A DNA stretch of 57,677 nucleotides from Aequorivita viscosa (GCF_900106795.1 NZ_FNNS01000003.1:146944-204620), one strand, 5' to 3'. Shown: positions 17,691-26,508, numbered from the stretch's first letter. The notes: a model not told the origin generated them from the sequence alone. Program-made: numbers and translations.

Positions 17691-18473
17691 TTATCTCCCT
17701 GGAAAATCCGCCTTCCTTTTTTGAAGAAATGCTTGCGTTCCTTCCTCAAAATCTTCTGTACCAAAGCAGTTACCAAATTCTTCGATTTCTACATCAAAAC
17801 CGTTTTCGCCATCTTCGTAATTTGCGTTTATAGCTTTAATCGCAGCAGCAATAGCGACTGAAGAGTTTCTCATGATTTTTGAAGCTGTCTTTTCAGTAAA
17901 TTCTAATAATTCTTCGGGAGTTGTTACATGGTTTACTAAGCCGTATTGCAGTGCTTGGTTTGCATCGATCATTCCTGCAGTCATAATCATTTCCATGGCT
18001 CTACCTTTCCCAACTAATTGCGGTAAACGCTGTGTTCCACCGTATCCAGGAATTACACCGAGCGAAACTTCGGGCAAGCCCATTTTAGCGTTATCGGAAG
18101 CGATTCGGAAATGTGCTGCCATTGCCAATTCCAGTCCGCCACCAAGAGCAAAACCATTTATGGCCGCAATAACGGGTGTTGAAAGATTTGCAACAAAGTC
18201 GAAAAGTAATTCCTGTCCTGTTGCGGCTAATTTTGCGCCTTCTTCTTCTGAAAAATCTGCAAATTCACTAATGTCTGCACCTGCAACAAAAGCTTTTTCG
18301 CCACTTCCAGTAACGATTATAACTTTGGTTTTAGCAGAATCGTCAGCATCTTCAAAAGCGTCGTGTAACTCTTGAATAGTAGCACGATTTAGCGCATTTA
18401 GTTTTGAAGGACGGTTGATGGTTATGGTCGTAATGCCGTTTTCTGTTTTGGAAAGTATGTTTTCGTATTTCAT
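17691..18473 (-). CDS. Enoyl-CoA hydratase/isomerase family protein
   Basis: A 260-residue crotonase-fold enzyme that hydrates trans-2-enoyl-CoA in fatty-acid breakdown or a related pathway. The CoA-binding AFVAGADISEF and oxyanion-hole GFALGGGLELAMA segments are near residues 60 and 108; the two catalytic glutamates lie in GGLELA and LPEVSLGVIPGYGGTQRL (near 114 and 134). Length is normal. It is an isolated gene with its own promoter, so the pathway is open: short-chain enoyl-CoA hydratase is the most likely call. Confidence 0.9.
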   Translation of the reverse strand: MKYENILSKTENGITTITINRPSKLNALNRATIQELHDAFEDADDSAKTKVIIVTGSGEKAFVAGADISEFADFSEEEGAKLAATGQELLFDFVANLSTPVIAAINGFALGGGLELAMAAHFRIASDNAKMGLPEVSLGVIPGYGGTQRLPQLVGKGRAMEMIMTAGMIDANQALQYGLVNHVTTPEELLEFTEKTASKIMRNSSVAIAAAIKAINANYEDGENGFDVEIEEFGNCFGTEDFEEGTQAFLQKRKADFPGR

Positions 18474-18532
18474 ATTTAATAACTTCTTAAGTTCAAGTAA
18501 TAATTGATTTTCAGGGCAAATACAAAACTAAG

Positions 18533-18540
18533 GAAGTTTT
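18533..18540 (-). promoter_or_regulatory. -7 box for the enoyl-CoA hydratase gene
   Basis: TAGTTTTG on the minus strand, 59 bp before the ATG. Confidence 0.4.
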
Positions 18541-18625
18541 TCAACTTTAACTGCTTTCTGGTCAAAGGACAAGTAGATTGCTTCAAACTGATTTTGTGTG
18601 ACTCTAGGATATGACTTTTCTTTTT

Positions 18626-19063
18626 TTATAAAATCAAAAATAACAATATTTCAATAGGAAGATACCCTTCGATAGTGTATAAAACCGTGTTGTAATCGCC
18701 CTTTCCTTGTCGGATGTATTTTCCGTCGTAGGTGTATAATACGGTATTGTAGTCGCCTTTACCTTGTCTAATGTACTTTCCATCCCAAGTGTAGAGAACG
18801 TTGTTGTAGTCGCCCTGTCCTTGCCGCAAATATTTTCCGTCCCAAGTAGATAAAACCGTATTATAATCTCCTTTTCCCTGACGAATATATTTATTGTCCA
18901 CGGTGAAAAGAACAGTATTGTAAACTCCTTTTCCTTGTCTTAAATATTTACCGTCCCACGTGTATAAAACCGTATTATAATCCCCTTTTCCTTCTCTAAT
19001 ATAGGCTTGTGCGTTTAATGCAAAGGAAAAAAGGAGTGTTATGGTTAAAAGAATGTGGTTCAT
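18626..19063 (-). CDS. Exported protein of six 19-residue repeats
   Basis: A 145-residue secreted protein. After a signal peptide (ILLTITLLFSFALNAQA) come six tandem 19-residue repeats with consensus KYIRQGKGDYNTVLYTWDG, then a short tail GYLPIEILLFLIL. The repeats are regular Gly/Tyr-rich beta-strand units with alternating charged and aromatic positions and no cysteines. The matching DNA unit is 57 bp, and repeats differ mostly by silent changes, so the array is under protein-level constraint. I do not recognise a named family. It might be a small propeller or beta-solenoid. The hydrophobic C-terminus is unusual for a soluble protein. Confidence 0.8.
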   Translation of the reverse strand: MNHILLTITLLFSFALNAQAYIREGKGDYNTVLYTWDGKYLRQGKGVYNTVLFTVDNKYIRQGKGDYNTVLSTWDGKYLRQGQGDYNNVLYTWDGKYIRQGKGDYNTVLYTYDGKYIRQGKGDYNTVLYTIEGYLPIEILLFLIL

Positions 19064-19085
19064 TTTTCAGAAGAATTATTTTGAA

Positions 19086-19093
19086 CAAAACTA
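19086..19093 (-). promoter_or_regulatory. -7 box for the six-repeat protein gene
   Basis: TAGTTTTG on the minus strand, 22 bp before the ATG at 19063. Confidence 0.5.
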
Positions 19094-19180
19094 TGTCAAA
19101 AAGTGAGCCGAAAGGTTTGGGGTTTGTAACGAGTTCAATGCTAAAGTTTGGCTAAAGCCGTATGCGTATTTATCTTTTGT

Positions 19181-19203
19181 GCCACGGGCTAAAGCACCGT
19201 GGT
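19181..19203. repeat. Hairpin CCACGG/CCGTGG
   Basis: CCACGG and CCGTGG arms around GCTAAAGCA, 20 bp after the end of the kinase gene. The GCCACGGGCTAAAGC word is reminiscent of dispersed palindromes in Bacteroidota; it could also act as a transcript end. Confidence 0.5.
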
Positions 19204-19222
19204 TATTCAAAATTATTTTTTT

Positions 19223-20680
19223 CTAAAGCATTGCCGGGAACGAAACCGTAAATGTAGTTTTCTCCTCCGATGATTCAAGCGTTACTGTACCGCCGTAGGT
19301 TTCAACAATGTTTTTTACCATTCCCAAGCCAAGGCCCATACCACTGGATTTGGTGGTGAATTGCGGTTCAAAAATAAAATCCCTGTTTTCCTCGGGAACA
19401 CCAATGCCATTATCGGTAACCACAATGTTTACGAAGGTTCCTACTGTTTTAACGATTACATCAACCCGAGGGTCGGTGCTGTTTTTTTGTTCGATAGATT
19501 GAATACTGTTTTTTACCAGATTGGTAACCACTCGAATAAGCTGAGTTCGGTCAAAGCGTACTCGGATTTCCTCTTCATCGGAAAAGAAATAGATATAATC
19601 TTCATTAAAAATATCTAAAGCCAATTTGGCGAATTTCACAACATTCAATGTTTCATCTTGTTGTGCTGGCATCTTCGCATAGGTTGAAAAAGCTGAAGCA
19701 ATTGAACTTAACGTATCGATTTGTTGCAGCAGGGTTTGCGTATATTCCTCCATTTTTTGATCAATATCAGGATCATTACAATCAAATCTTCTTTGAAAAC
19801 TCTGAACCGTAAGTCGCATTGGAGTCAACGGATTTTTAATTTCGTGCGCAACTTGTTTTGCCATTTCACGCCAAGCTGTTTCGCGTTCACTGGCGGCGAG
19901 TTGGGCAGCGCTTTTCTCTAATTCATCTATCATTCCGTTATAAGAATTCACAAGAATTGCAATTTCTTCGGATGTATCGTGAATATGAATTTTATTGTTT
20001 CGGGTATGAAATCTAGTTTTCGACAGTTTATCGCTAATTTCTTTCAAGGAGCGGGTAATGTATTTTGAAAGAAAATACGCCAAAGCAATAGCGACCAGCA
20101 GCATAAAAAAGTAGGCTACAGCTAAGCGATAGAGGTATTCCTTAAGCTCTTTGGTAAGAAAACCATCGTCTTCAATATAGGGTAAATTGAGAATTGCCAA
20201 CGGTTTAAAATAGCTGTCTGTTATGTACGTATAGGAAGATTGGTACTTCTGACCGTCTTCTTCAAATTCTTTTATATAACTTTTTGTTGGTGAATTTTGA
20301 AGTGATTGTAAGGCGTAATCGGGCATCTTTGGAGAAACCGTGTCCTTAAAAAACGAAGGTCTTGACGATTTTAAGAGATTTCCATTCAAATCATAAAGGA
20401 GTATTTCGAGGCTGTGAATATCCTTTATTTCGTAAATCTTCTCTTTAAAAATCAACGGAATTTGTTTTGTTTCAACAGGATAAGTCGTTGTTTTTAAAAC
20501 ATAGTTAATGTTTTCCCGAATTGCCGATTCCTTTCGCAAAAGTCGATCGCGATGATAATCTTCCGCCTCTTTCCGGTATTGATAAACGGTAACAATGGCG
20601 ATAAGCACCGATGCGCCCACAACCAATAAGAGCATGGATAGAAAAATTCGGGTGCGAAGGGATCTTTTGTAAAAATACAT
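19223..20680 (-). CDS. NtrY-like sensor histidine kinase (orphan)
   Basis: A 485-residue membrane sensor kinase. Membrane helices at about 12-32 and 185-207 flank a periplasmic sensor region; a HAMP linker follows (SKYITRSLKEISDKL), then the phospho-acceptor motif AHEIKNPLTPMRL near residue 280 and an HATPase domain with NLVKNSIQSI, DNGIGVPEE and GMGLGLGMVKNIV. No response regulator lies beside it, so its partner is elsewhere. Upstream on the same strand lies hemJ, 178 bp away, with a repeat-derived gap between; co-regulation with heme synthesis is possible and not shown. Confidence 0.93.
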   Translation of the reverse strand: MYFYKRSLRTRIFLSMLLLVVGASVLIAIVTVYQYRKEAEDYHRDRLLRKESAIRENINYVLKTTTYPVETKQIPLIFKEKIYEIKDIHSLEILLYDLNGNLLKSSRPSFFKDTVSPKMPDYALQSLQNSPTKSYIKEFEEDGQKYQSSYTYITDSYFKPLAILNLPYIEDDGFLTKELKEYLYRLAVAYFFMLLVAIALAYFLSKYITRSLKEISDKLSKTRFHTRNNKIHIHDTSEEIAILVNSYNGMIDELEKSAAQLAASERETAWREMAKQVAHEIKNPLTPMRLTVQSFQRRFDCNDPDIDQKMEEYTQTLLQQIDTLSSIASAFSTYAKMPAQQDETLNVVKFAKLALDIFNEDYIYFFSDEEEIRVRFDRTQLIRVVTNLVKNSIQSIEQKNSTDPRVDVIVKTVGTFVNIVVTDNGIGVPEENRDFIFEPQFTTKSSGMGLGLGMVKNIVETYGGTVTLESSEEKTTFTVSFPAML

Positions 20681-20754
20681 TTACATTTTTTTGAGGAAGA
20701 AAGATACAATAATTGAACCATCCTGATAAGCACCAAATTTTTAAAATCCAAATT

Positions 20755-20855
20755 CCAACAATTCGACTTCGCTCAATGCAGGCATTTCGATTGCGTTCAA
20801 AGAGTGGTGGCCGAGCCTATCTACGTGCCTTTGGCAGGCAGGCAGAGTCGAGGCC
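20755..20855. repeat. Dispersed intergenic repeat remnant
   Basis: The gap between the kinase and hemJ contains TTCGACTTCGCTCAATGCAG and GGCAGGCAGGCAGAGTCGAGG, GC-richer than its surroundings and similar in style to short dispersed repeats of Flavobacteriia. No gene is seen. Confidence 0.35.
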
Positions 20856-20858
20856 AAA

Positions 20859-21398
20859 TTACTTTTCTCGAATTCGTTTATAAATTTTGAAGCCCATCAT
20901 CAACATAATTGCGAACACGAAAATTCCAACGGTTCCATAAATCCAGTTGACAGTGTTTTTCATAATAACTAAAAAAACTACCGCAAAGAGTATGAGCGTT
21001 GGCACCTCATTAAAAAGCCGCATATAGTTTGAGGAGTGCTTTACAACATCATTTTGGAGTTGCTTAAAGATCTGATGACATTTAAATTGGTAGAAAATTA
21101 ATAAGACAACAAAAACCAATTTTACCTGCATCCAAGGGAGATACATCAATGCACTGTTTATGAAAAGCAGCCAAATTCCGAAGAAAACCGCAAGAATCAT
21201 CGAAGGCCATGTAATAATATTCCAAAGTCGGGAAGCCATTATTTTAAGCTGGTCTCCTAAAATTTCTTTTTCAGGAGAAGGTTTCTGAAAGGCTTCAATT
21301 TGATATACAAATAGGCGTACAATATAAAAAAGGCCAGCAAACCACGTGACAATGAAGATGAGGTGTAGGGATTTTATATACAAGTAGGAATCGTCCAT
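20859..21398 (-). CDS. hemJ: Protoporphyrinogen IX oxidase HemJ
   Basis: A 179-residue membrane protein with four to five helices, of the HemJ (UPF0093/CopD-like) family that oxidises protoporphyrinogen IX to protoporphyrin IX. The invariant histidine of the first helix is in YIKSLHLIFIVTWFAGLFY (His12), followed by R/Y residues typical of the family; MQVKLVFVVLLIFYQFKCH carries the conserved central Lys and His. With hemH, hemA, C, D, E, F and B nearby, it completes the late steps of heme synthesis in this region. Start ATG 21398 is supported by the TAATTTTG box 25 bp upstream. Confidence 0.88.
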   Translation of the reverse strand: MDDSYLYIKSLHLIFIVTWFAGLFYIVRLFVYQIEAFQKPSPEKEILGDQLKIMASRLWNIITWPSMILAVFFGIWLLFINSALMYLPWMQVKLVFVVLLIFYQFKCHQIFKQLQNDVVKHSSNYMRLFNEVPTLILFAVVFLVIMKNTVNWIYGTVGIFVFAIMLMMGFKIYKRIREK

Positions 21399-21423
21399 AG
21401 AGGTTTTTTACAAAAAACTAATG

Positions 21424-21431
21424 CAAAATTA
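21424..21431 (-). promoter_or_regulatory. -7 box for hemJ
   Basis: TAATTTTG on the minus strand, with a TTTG 16 bp upstream of it. Confidence 0.5.
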
Positions 21432-21500
21432 AGCTTTTCGGTTTAGACAAACTCGTTTTGAAATATATTGATTTATAGAAGTTGCATCAGAAAACACAAT

Positions 21501-22586
21501 TCATATTTTGATAAATTTCTTCGTAATATTTCCAGAAGGCGATTCAATTCGTATAAAATATAACCCCGATTTTAAGTTTGACACATCCACTTCCTTTAAA
21601 TTCTTAGTGTTTTCTGAAAGGATTGTTCTTCCGTTAATATCTGTAATGATAACCGAATTTAATTCATCTAAATCCGATTCGATAAATAGTTTGTCTGATA
21701 CTGGGTTCGGAACAATGGACAAATTACTCGTTTGATGTTCTGGAGTTGACAGAATTAGGGTATTTCTGAAGTAATAGATAAATCCTGGAAAATATTCATA
21801 TTGAAAATAATCTATGCCATCATTTCCTTCGTAAACCAAACTCCTTAACGGCAGTCCCCATTCCAACTCATTAAGTACATAATTTGGAGAGCCCGTTGTG
21901 CAGTTGCTTTCATCATTATTGTAATTTCGGGATTGGAGTATAAACTCATCGCCCGATTCTCCTTCACTAAAAATTAAATTGCCACTTATAATAGAACAAT
22001 CTTCAACACCGGTATAGCTTAAATTTGAGTCTATTGAGAGCTGTGGCGGGTTGGGACCTGTATAAAAAGTGGGATTACCAACATCTGCTTCCGACTTATA
22101 TAAATACCAATTTTGAAATAGTAACGGGTTTGGTGTTTCGTTTGGTGCAGTGCTATAATAGGCTGTATTAAAATCTGCATCAGTGAGGGTTAAATATTTA
22201 ATTCCGTTAACTTCATTATAAATGTAGGTGAGCGTTTTAGAATTAATATTGTTAGTTTTCAACACCTCATAAAAATAGAGGTTTTCATAATAACAATTTG
22301 TTTCCACGCAATCGTGTAGTGTAATGCCGTAGGAGTGAAGCGTAACTGTATTTCCATCAAAATTAGCACCTGCATTCAAGGTGTTAAAAATACCATCGGC
22401 TTCTATAACGTAGCTTCCAGGAAGTTCATAAAAAGCCACATTTGGGTTTTCTCCATTAGGCGTATAATATGTATCTCCTACATGTAAATATTTTAAATTG
22501 AAAACTTCATTAAGCATATCTGCAGGCTGTGACAGTACGATATTTGTTAAAAAAAAGGAAAATAAAAGAAGTAGTAATTTTTTCAT
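21501..22586 (-). CDS. Secreted protein with T9SS type A sorting domain
   Basis: A 361-residue exported protein. The ATG at 22586 gives a strong signal peptide (KKLLLLLFSFFLTNIVLSQ); the frame extends further to a GTG at 22646, but those residues would bury the signal. The body has no recognised enzyme motif; its composition (Asn, Tyr, Thr) suits a beta-rich surface protein. The last 75 residues are a type IX sorting domain (SIVPNPVSDKLFIES ... SGLYFIRIESPSGNITKKFIKI pattern). It lies between hemJ and a MATE exporter with no obvious link to heme. Confidence 0.85.
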   Translation of the reverse strand: MKKLLLLLFSFFLTNIVLSQPADMLNEVFNLKYLHVGDTYYTPNGENPNVAFYELPGSYVIEADGIFNTLNAGANFDGNTVTLHSYGITLHDCVETNCYYENLYFYEVLKTNNINSKTLTYIYNEVNGIKYLTLTDADFNTAYYSTAPNETPNPLLFQNWYLYKSEADVGNPTFYTGPNPPQLSIDSNLSYTGVEDCSIISGNLIFSEGESGDEFILQSRNYNNDESNCTTGSPNYVLNELEWGLPLRSLVYEGNDGIDYFQYEYFPGFIYYFRNTLILSTPEHQTSNLSIVPNPVSDKLFIESDLDELNSVIITDINGRTILSENTKNLKEVDVSNLKSGLYFIRIESPSGNITKKFIKI

Positions 22587-22706
22587 AACCAATAATTTAG
22601 AACATAAATATATTGAAAAAATTGATTGGTATTTGCGATTATTCACTCTTTTTTTGTGAATTAATTGAATAAGAAATAAACTCTAGTGCTAGTTTATTAT
22701 TAAAGG

Positions 22707-24047
22707 TTATTCTTTCAGGGTTTTTCTAATTTCTCTATTTAAAAAATAACCTGTAACTATGGTTGAAAGTACATCAGCCACGGGAAAGGAAATCCACACA
22801 CCGAGTTCGCCAAAATAATGTGGCAATATAAATATTAAAGGAATAAAGAAGAATCCTTGTCGCGTTAAGGTGAGTAGCAGTGCTGGAACGGCTTTTCCAA
22901 TGGCTTGAAAATAGGCAGAACCTATCAATTGGATTGCAATAATTGGCGTTGCCGCAAATACCCATCGCATATAATGTGGTGTTTTGGATAAAATTTCACC
23001 GTCGTTGGTAAATACCGACACAATAGTTTCTGGGAAGGTCATTATTAAAATAAAGATGAGAAGTCCCAATCCAGCTGCGTAGAGAATTGCTTTGTTTATA
23101 CTCTCTCGGACTCTTTCAAATTGTTGTCCGCCATAATTATATCCAGCTATAGGTAGGAAACCTTGCGTAACTCCTAACACTGGAAAGAGTGCAAACATGA
23201 GCATTCGCGCGATAATTCCGTAAGAAGCTATTGATGCTTCGCCACCAATATCAAACAGAATATTGTTCATTAAAAGATACGTAACACTCACAACCGCTTG
23301 TCTTGCCAGGGTTACAAATCCGAGTGCCGACATTTCCTTGAGAACTGATAAGTTAAGTCCGAAATGAGGTAAACTAATTTTAAGTTCCGATTTACTACTC
23401 ACGAAAAAATACAGTATATAAAGGAAGCTCAAGCCGTATGAAATAGTAGTAGCCCAGGCTGCTCCTGCCATTCCCATATCCATTTTATAGATGAAAATAT
23501 AATCTAAAATCAAATTTCCGAAGGAAGGAATGATCATCGCAATCATGGCAAATTTCGGTTTGCCCTCTGCGCGAATCACCGTATTTCCCATCATGCTCAA
23601 CGCTAATAATGGCACTCCGTAGAGCACAATGCGATAGTAAATTTTTGCAGGTTCAAAGATGTCGCCTTTTCCTCCAAATGCTGGGATAAGCTCATTAATA
23701 AACAAAAGCCCAAAGAATACCATAGCACTCGTGAGCAAAACTGTTAAACTAATTTGGTTACCGAAAGTTTTTAATGCTCTTTCCTTGTTTCCAGATCCTA
23801 AGGCACGGGAAATGATGGAGGATCCACCTATGCCAATAGCCATTCCCAAAGCTGCAATGAAGAATGAAATGGGAAGCACTACATTTATTGCAGCTATGGC
23901 AATTGAGCCTATCCAATTTCCAACAAAAATGGTGTCCACTAAAATGTTCAAGGACATCACTAAAATTCCGATAGATGCTGGGACAGCTTGCTTGATCAAT
24001 AAACTCCCAATGGGTTCGGTTCCAAGAGCCGTTGACTTATTACTCAT
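22707..24047 (-). CDS. MATE-family efflux transporter
   Basis: A 446-residue inner-membrane exporter with about twelve helices. The N-terminal IGSLLIKQAVPASIGILVMS and the IIARMLMFALFPVLGVTQGFLPIAGYNYGG segment (split here for the family's conserved centre) are typical of MATE proteins closest to the MepA/NorM groups, which extrude drugs or metabolites using sodium or protons. Length and topology are complete. No regulator adjoins it. Substrate unknown. Confidence 0.92.
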   Translation of the reverse strand: MSNKSTALGTEPIGSLLIKQAVPASIGILVMSLNILVDTIFVGNWIGSIAIAAINVVLPISFFIAALGMAIGIGGSSIISRALGSGNKERALKTFGNQISLTVLLTSAMVFFGLLFINELIPAFGGKGDIFEPAKIYYRIVLYGVPLLALSMMGNTVIRAEGKPKFAMIAMIIPSFGNLILDYIFIYKMDMGMAGAAWATTISYGLSFLYILYFFVSSKSELKISLPHFGLNLSVLKEMSALGFVTLARQAVVSVTYLLMNNILFDIGGEASIASYGIIARMLMFALFPVLGVTQGFLPIAGYNYGGQQFERVRESINKAILYAAGLGLLIFILIMTFPETIVSVFTNDGEILSKTPHYMRWVFAATPIIAIQLIGSAYFQAIGKAVPALLLTLTRQGFFFIPLIFILPHYFGELGVWISFPVADVLSTIVTGYFLNREIRKTLKE

Positions 24048-24382
24048 TGCTAATATTTATCTTTTCAATTTTATCCGTCAATAAAAATATTGGCTCCCTT
24101 TAGGTATAGGCAAAGTCAATTGGCATCTTATAAAAACTGCAATAGACAAATTTAATATTCGCCTAGCATATCACATAATTCTGTATAGCCAAATAGCATG
24201 CGCGCTTGAAGTTTGGTTCTTGAGTCACAACTTACTTCCGAGTAGGATATTAAAATTATATCTGCGAAAATAGTTTAATCAAATTATCCTAATGTCTAGC
24301 TCGAAAAAAAACAAGTCTTTTGTTTGGTCGTGGTATGGTTTTAAAACTTCATTGGGCAAGACTAATTCAGAATAAGCAATAA
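24048..24382. other. 335-bp intergenic region with one tiny ORF
   Basis: It carries the promoter side of the MATE gene on the minus strand and the 27-codon ORF at 24292 described separately. No tRNA, repeat or strong terminator was recognised. Confidence 0.6.
24292..24375 (+). CDS. Candidate 27-residue peptide
   Basis: MSSSKKNKSFVWSWYGFKTS begins a short basic, Trp/Phe-rich frame that ends 7 bp before the end of hemH on the other strand. Its composition is unlike random AT-rich frames, but there is no promoter box or homologue that I recognise. Confidence 0.3.
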   Translation: MSSSKKNKSFVWSWYGFKTSLGKTNSE

Positions 24383-25420
24383 TTACGCAATTGCAGTTTT
24401 AGTATCTACAATACGCCAATTATCAATCCAACCGGTTAAAACTTCAGCCCAATCATCGCGTACGTTCAGACAAGGGATTACAGTAAATTCTTCCCCGCCA
24501 GCTTCAAGGAAAATTTCTTTGCCCTCCATGGCTATTTCTTCTAAAGTCTCTAAACAATCGCTAACAAAGGCAGGTGTAACGACAGCGAGTTTTTTAACGC
24601 CTTCTAGTCCCATTCTTTCAATAGTCCTGTCTGTTGGGGGTTTTAACCAAGGATCAAACCCTAAACGAGATTGAAAACTATTGGTATAAGTTCCGGGTTT
24701 AAGATTGAGTTTTTCGGCGACTAATTCGGTAGTTTTAAGGCACTGATGTCTATAGCAAAATTCGTGAGCTGGTGAAGGGGTAACACAGCAACTGCGGTCT
24801 ATTTTACAATGACTTTTTGTAATATCCCTTTTATAAATATGTCGTTCCGGTACACCGTGATAGCTAAAAATGAGATGTTCGTAATCTACATTTTCCAGCC
24901 CTTCTGCAATACTTTTTGAAAGCACCTCAATATATTCGGGCTTTTTATAGAATGCTGGCAGCGATGTGATTTTCATCTTCGGGAAAAACTCTTTTTGGAG
25001 TTCTTCAACTTTTACATCAATGGTTTCTGTAGTTGCCATTGCAAATTGTGGATAAAGTGGAATTGTTAAAACTTCATCGATACCCTGATCTGCCAATTCC
25101 TGAAGACCTTTCTTCAAAGTCAAGCTACCATAACGCATCGCTAAAGCAACAGGAATCGTGGTTTTATTCTGAATTTTTCCCTGAAGTTGTTCCGAAAGAA
25201 CAATTAAAGGCGAACCTTCAGGCCACCAAATTTTTTGATAGGCTTCGGCTGATTTTTTTGGTCGTGTATTGAGGATGATACCTCTTACAATGAATGCTCG
25301 AAGCCAAAAAGGAACATCAATCACTCTTGGATCCATCAAAAATTCATCAAGGTATTTTTTTACGTCTTTCGGGTCGGTGCTATCGGGCGAACCGAGATTT
25401 ACTAGGAGAACTCCTTTCAT
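24383..25420 (-). CDS. hemH: Ferrochelatase
   Basis: A 345-residue enzyme that inserts Fe(II) into protoporphyrin IX, the last step of heme synthesis. It starts KGVLLVNLGSPDSTDPKDV, the family's N-terminus; the metal-binding histidine is in FSYHGVPERH near residue 188 and the conserved glutamate in CLETLEEIAMEG near residue 290. A cluster of cysteines around residues 206-229 (SCCVTPSPAHEFCYRHQC) is retained, seen in many bacterial ferrochelatases. A TTG / TAATTTTG promoter with 20-bp spacing precedes it. It is transcribed alone, away from hemA-F. Confidence 0.95.
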   Translation of the reverse strand: MKGVLLVNLGSPDSTDPKDVKKYLDEFLMDPRVIDVPFWLRAFIVRGIILNTRPKKSAEAYQKIWWPEGSPLIVLSEQLQGKIQNKTTIPVALAMRYGSLTLKKGLQELADQGIDEVLTIPLYPQFAMATTETIDVKVEELQKEFFPKMKITSLPAFYKKPEYIEVLSKSIAEGLENVDYEHLIFSYHGVPERHIYKRDITKSHCKIDRSCCVTPSPAHEFCYRHQCLKTTELVAEKLNLKPGTYTNSFQSRLGFDPWLKPPTDRTIERMGLEGVKKLAVVTPAFVSDCLETLEEIAMEGKEIFLEAGGEEFTVIPCLNVRDDWAEVLTGWIDNWRIVDTKTAIA

Positions 25421-25442
25421 AGGGGCATTTTTTTAGTGTTGG

Positions 25443-25473
25443 CAAAATTACAGTTTTAAAAGGGATTGCTCAA
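25443..25473 (-). promoter_or_regulatory. Promoter of hemH
   Basis: TAATTTTG (25443-25450) with TTG (25471-25473) at a 20-bp spacing on the minus strand; good match to the flavobacterial consensus. Confidence 0.65.
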
Positions 25474-25529
25474 GGGGTAAAATTTTAAAAACTTTGGAGG
25501 TTTTATACATGACAGAATTAAGAGTAACC

Positions 25530-25558
25530 GTGTCGAAATTATTAAGTTTTATCGACAC
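25530..25558. terminator. Hairpin after the 159-residue gene
   Basis: Arms GTGTCGA and TCGACAC with a 15-base AT-rich loop, just beyond the end of the minus-strand gene at 25582. There is no clear T-run, so termination is uncertain. Confidence 0.4.
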
Positions 25559-25581
25559 AAAGATTGTGATCTATAGAAAAT

Positions 25582-26061
25582 TCATTTCAAGGTAATTTGC
25601 TTTTTCTTCGATGGATCATACCGTTTTTTCAATAGTTCTTCAGCCCTATCTACCGCCAGGCAGGCAACATTTCCAAAAGAACCATCGTTTTTGTGTAAAA
25701 GATAGGCGTTGACAAAATTGTAATATGAAGACTTTGCTTTTGGATGGTTTTTGGCTTTCACTAAAATATTAAATGCCCAATCTCTAAATTCCTTCGCCAT
25801 TAAATCGTCCAGGTAATTTTTTAAAACGTCATCAGTAACCTTAATTTCCTTATCTATTTTATTTCTGAATTCATTTTGGTGTTTTCGGGAATTGTGTTGT
25901 ACTCCCAAGTTTCGCAATTCGCCTTTTTTATAAGCGTCATAATCTTCTTGTGAACGGTAAGGGCTTGCCATCAAGGAACCTCCCTTTTCATCTGGCGGAT
26001 AAAACCAGAGCCCTTTTCTCAGTCGTTTTTTGGTTTTTCTAGGAAGTCGGAATTTTTTCAT
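25582..26061 (-). CDS. Hypothetical 159-residue basic protein
   Basis: A soluble, Lys-rich protein (MKKFRLPRKTKKRLRKG) with a helical C-terminal half (residues 75-150: LDDLMAKEFRDWAFNILV ... VACLAVDRAEELLKKRY). No signal peptide or membrane helix. I do not recognise a domain. It is bounded by a hairpin downstream and a tandem repeat array upstream, so its promoter would lie next to the array. Confidence 0.65.
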   Translation of the reverse strand: MKKFRLPRKTKKRLRKGLWFYPPDEKGGSLMASPYRSQEDYDAYKKGELRNLGVQHNSRKHQNEFRNKIDKEIKVTDDVLKNYLDDLMAKEFRDWAFNILVKAKNHPKAKSSYYNFVNAYLLHKNDGSFGNVACLAVDRAEELLKKRYDPSKKKQITLK

Positions 26062-26085
26062 TTTTTACTTTATATATTTTTTCCT

Positions 26086-26508
26086 CGTCTTAAACTTGAT
26101 TTGCTTGATTACTTGATTTTGATAAGGTGCATAGGATTAATCAAGCAATCCTATAATCCTATAAATCATGGTTTAGACATTTTCTCTCGTCTTAACCTTG
26201 ATTTACTTGATTGTCTTGATGACTTGATTTTCATAAGGTGCACAATTTTAATCAAGCAATCCTTTAATCCTAATAATCATGGTTTAGACATTTTTCCCCG
26301 TCTTAACCTTGATTTACTTGATGACTTGATTTTGATAAGGTGCACAGTTTTAATCAAGCAATCCTTTAATCCTAATTATCATGGTTTAGACATTTTCCCT
26401 CGTCTTAACCTTGATTTTCCTGATTATCTTGATGACATGATTTTAATAATATGCACAATTTTAATCAAGCAATCCTTTAATCCTAATAATCATGGTTAAG
26501 ACATTTTG
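26086..26508. repeat. Tandem array of about four 102-111 bp units rich in CTTGATT
   Basis: Units begin at CGTCTTAA near 26086, 26188, 26299 and 26401 (periods 102, 111, 102). Each starts with two to four CTTGATT-type heptamers, then has AAGGTGCA, an inverted AATCAAG followed by CAATCC, and ends ATCATGGTTTAGACATTTT. The heptamers can pair with the AATCAAG inside the same unit. An open frame running through the array is a by-product of the repeat. The array fills the whole gap between the AraC gene and the 159-residue gene. Confidence 0.85.

Noticed and set aside
17872-18375. 167-codon frame on the plus strand
   Set aside because: It is opposite the enoyl-CoA hydratase gene, whose motifs and promoter are clear; composition is that of an antisense shadow.
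26101-26499. 132-codon open frame in the CTTGATT-rich repeat array
   Set aside because: It consists only of translated repeat units, has no independent start signal and carries no family motif; the periodicity explains the absence of stops.
26086-26508. CRISPR array
   Set aside because: The units are about 100 bp, adjacent and without unique spacers; there are no cas genes in the window.
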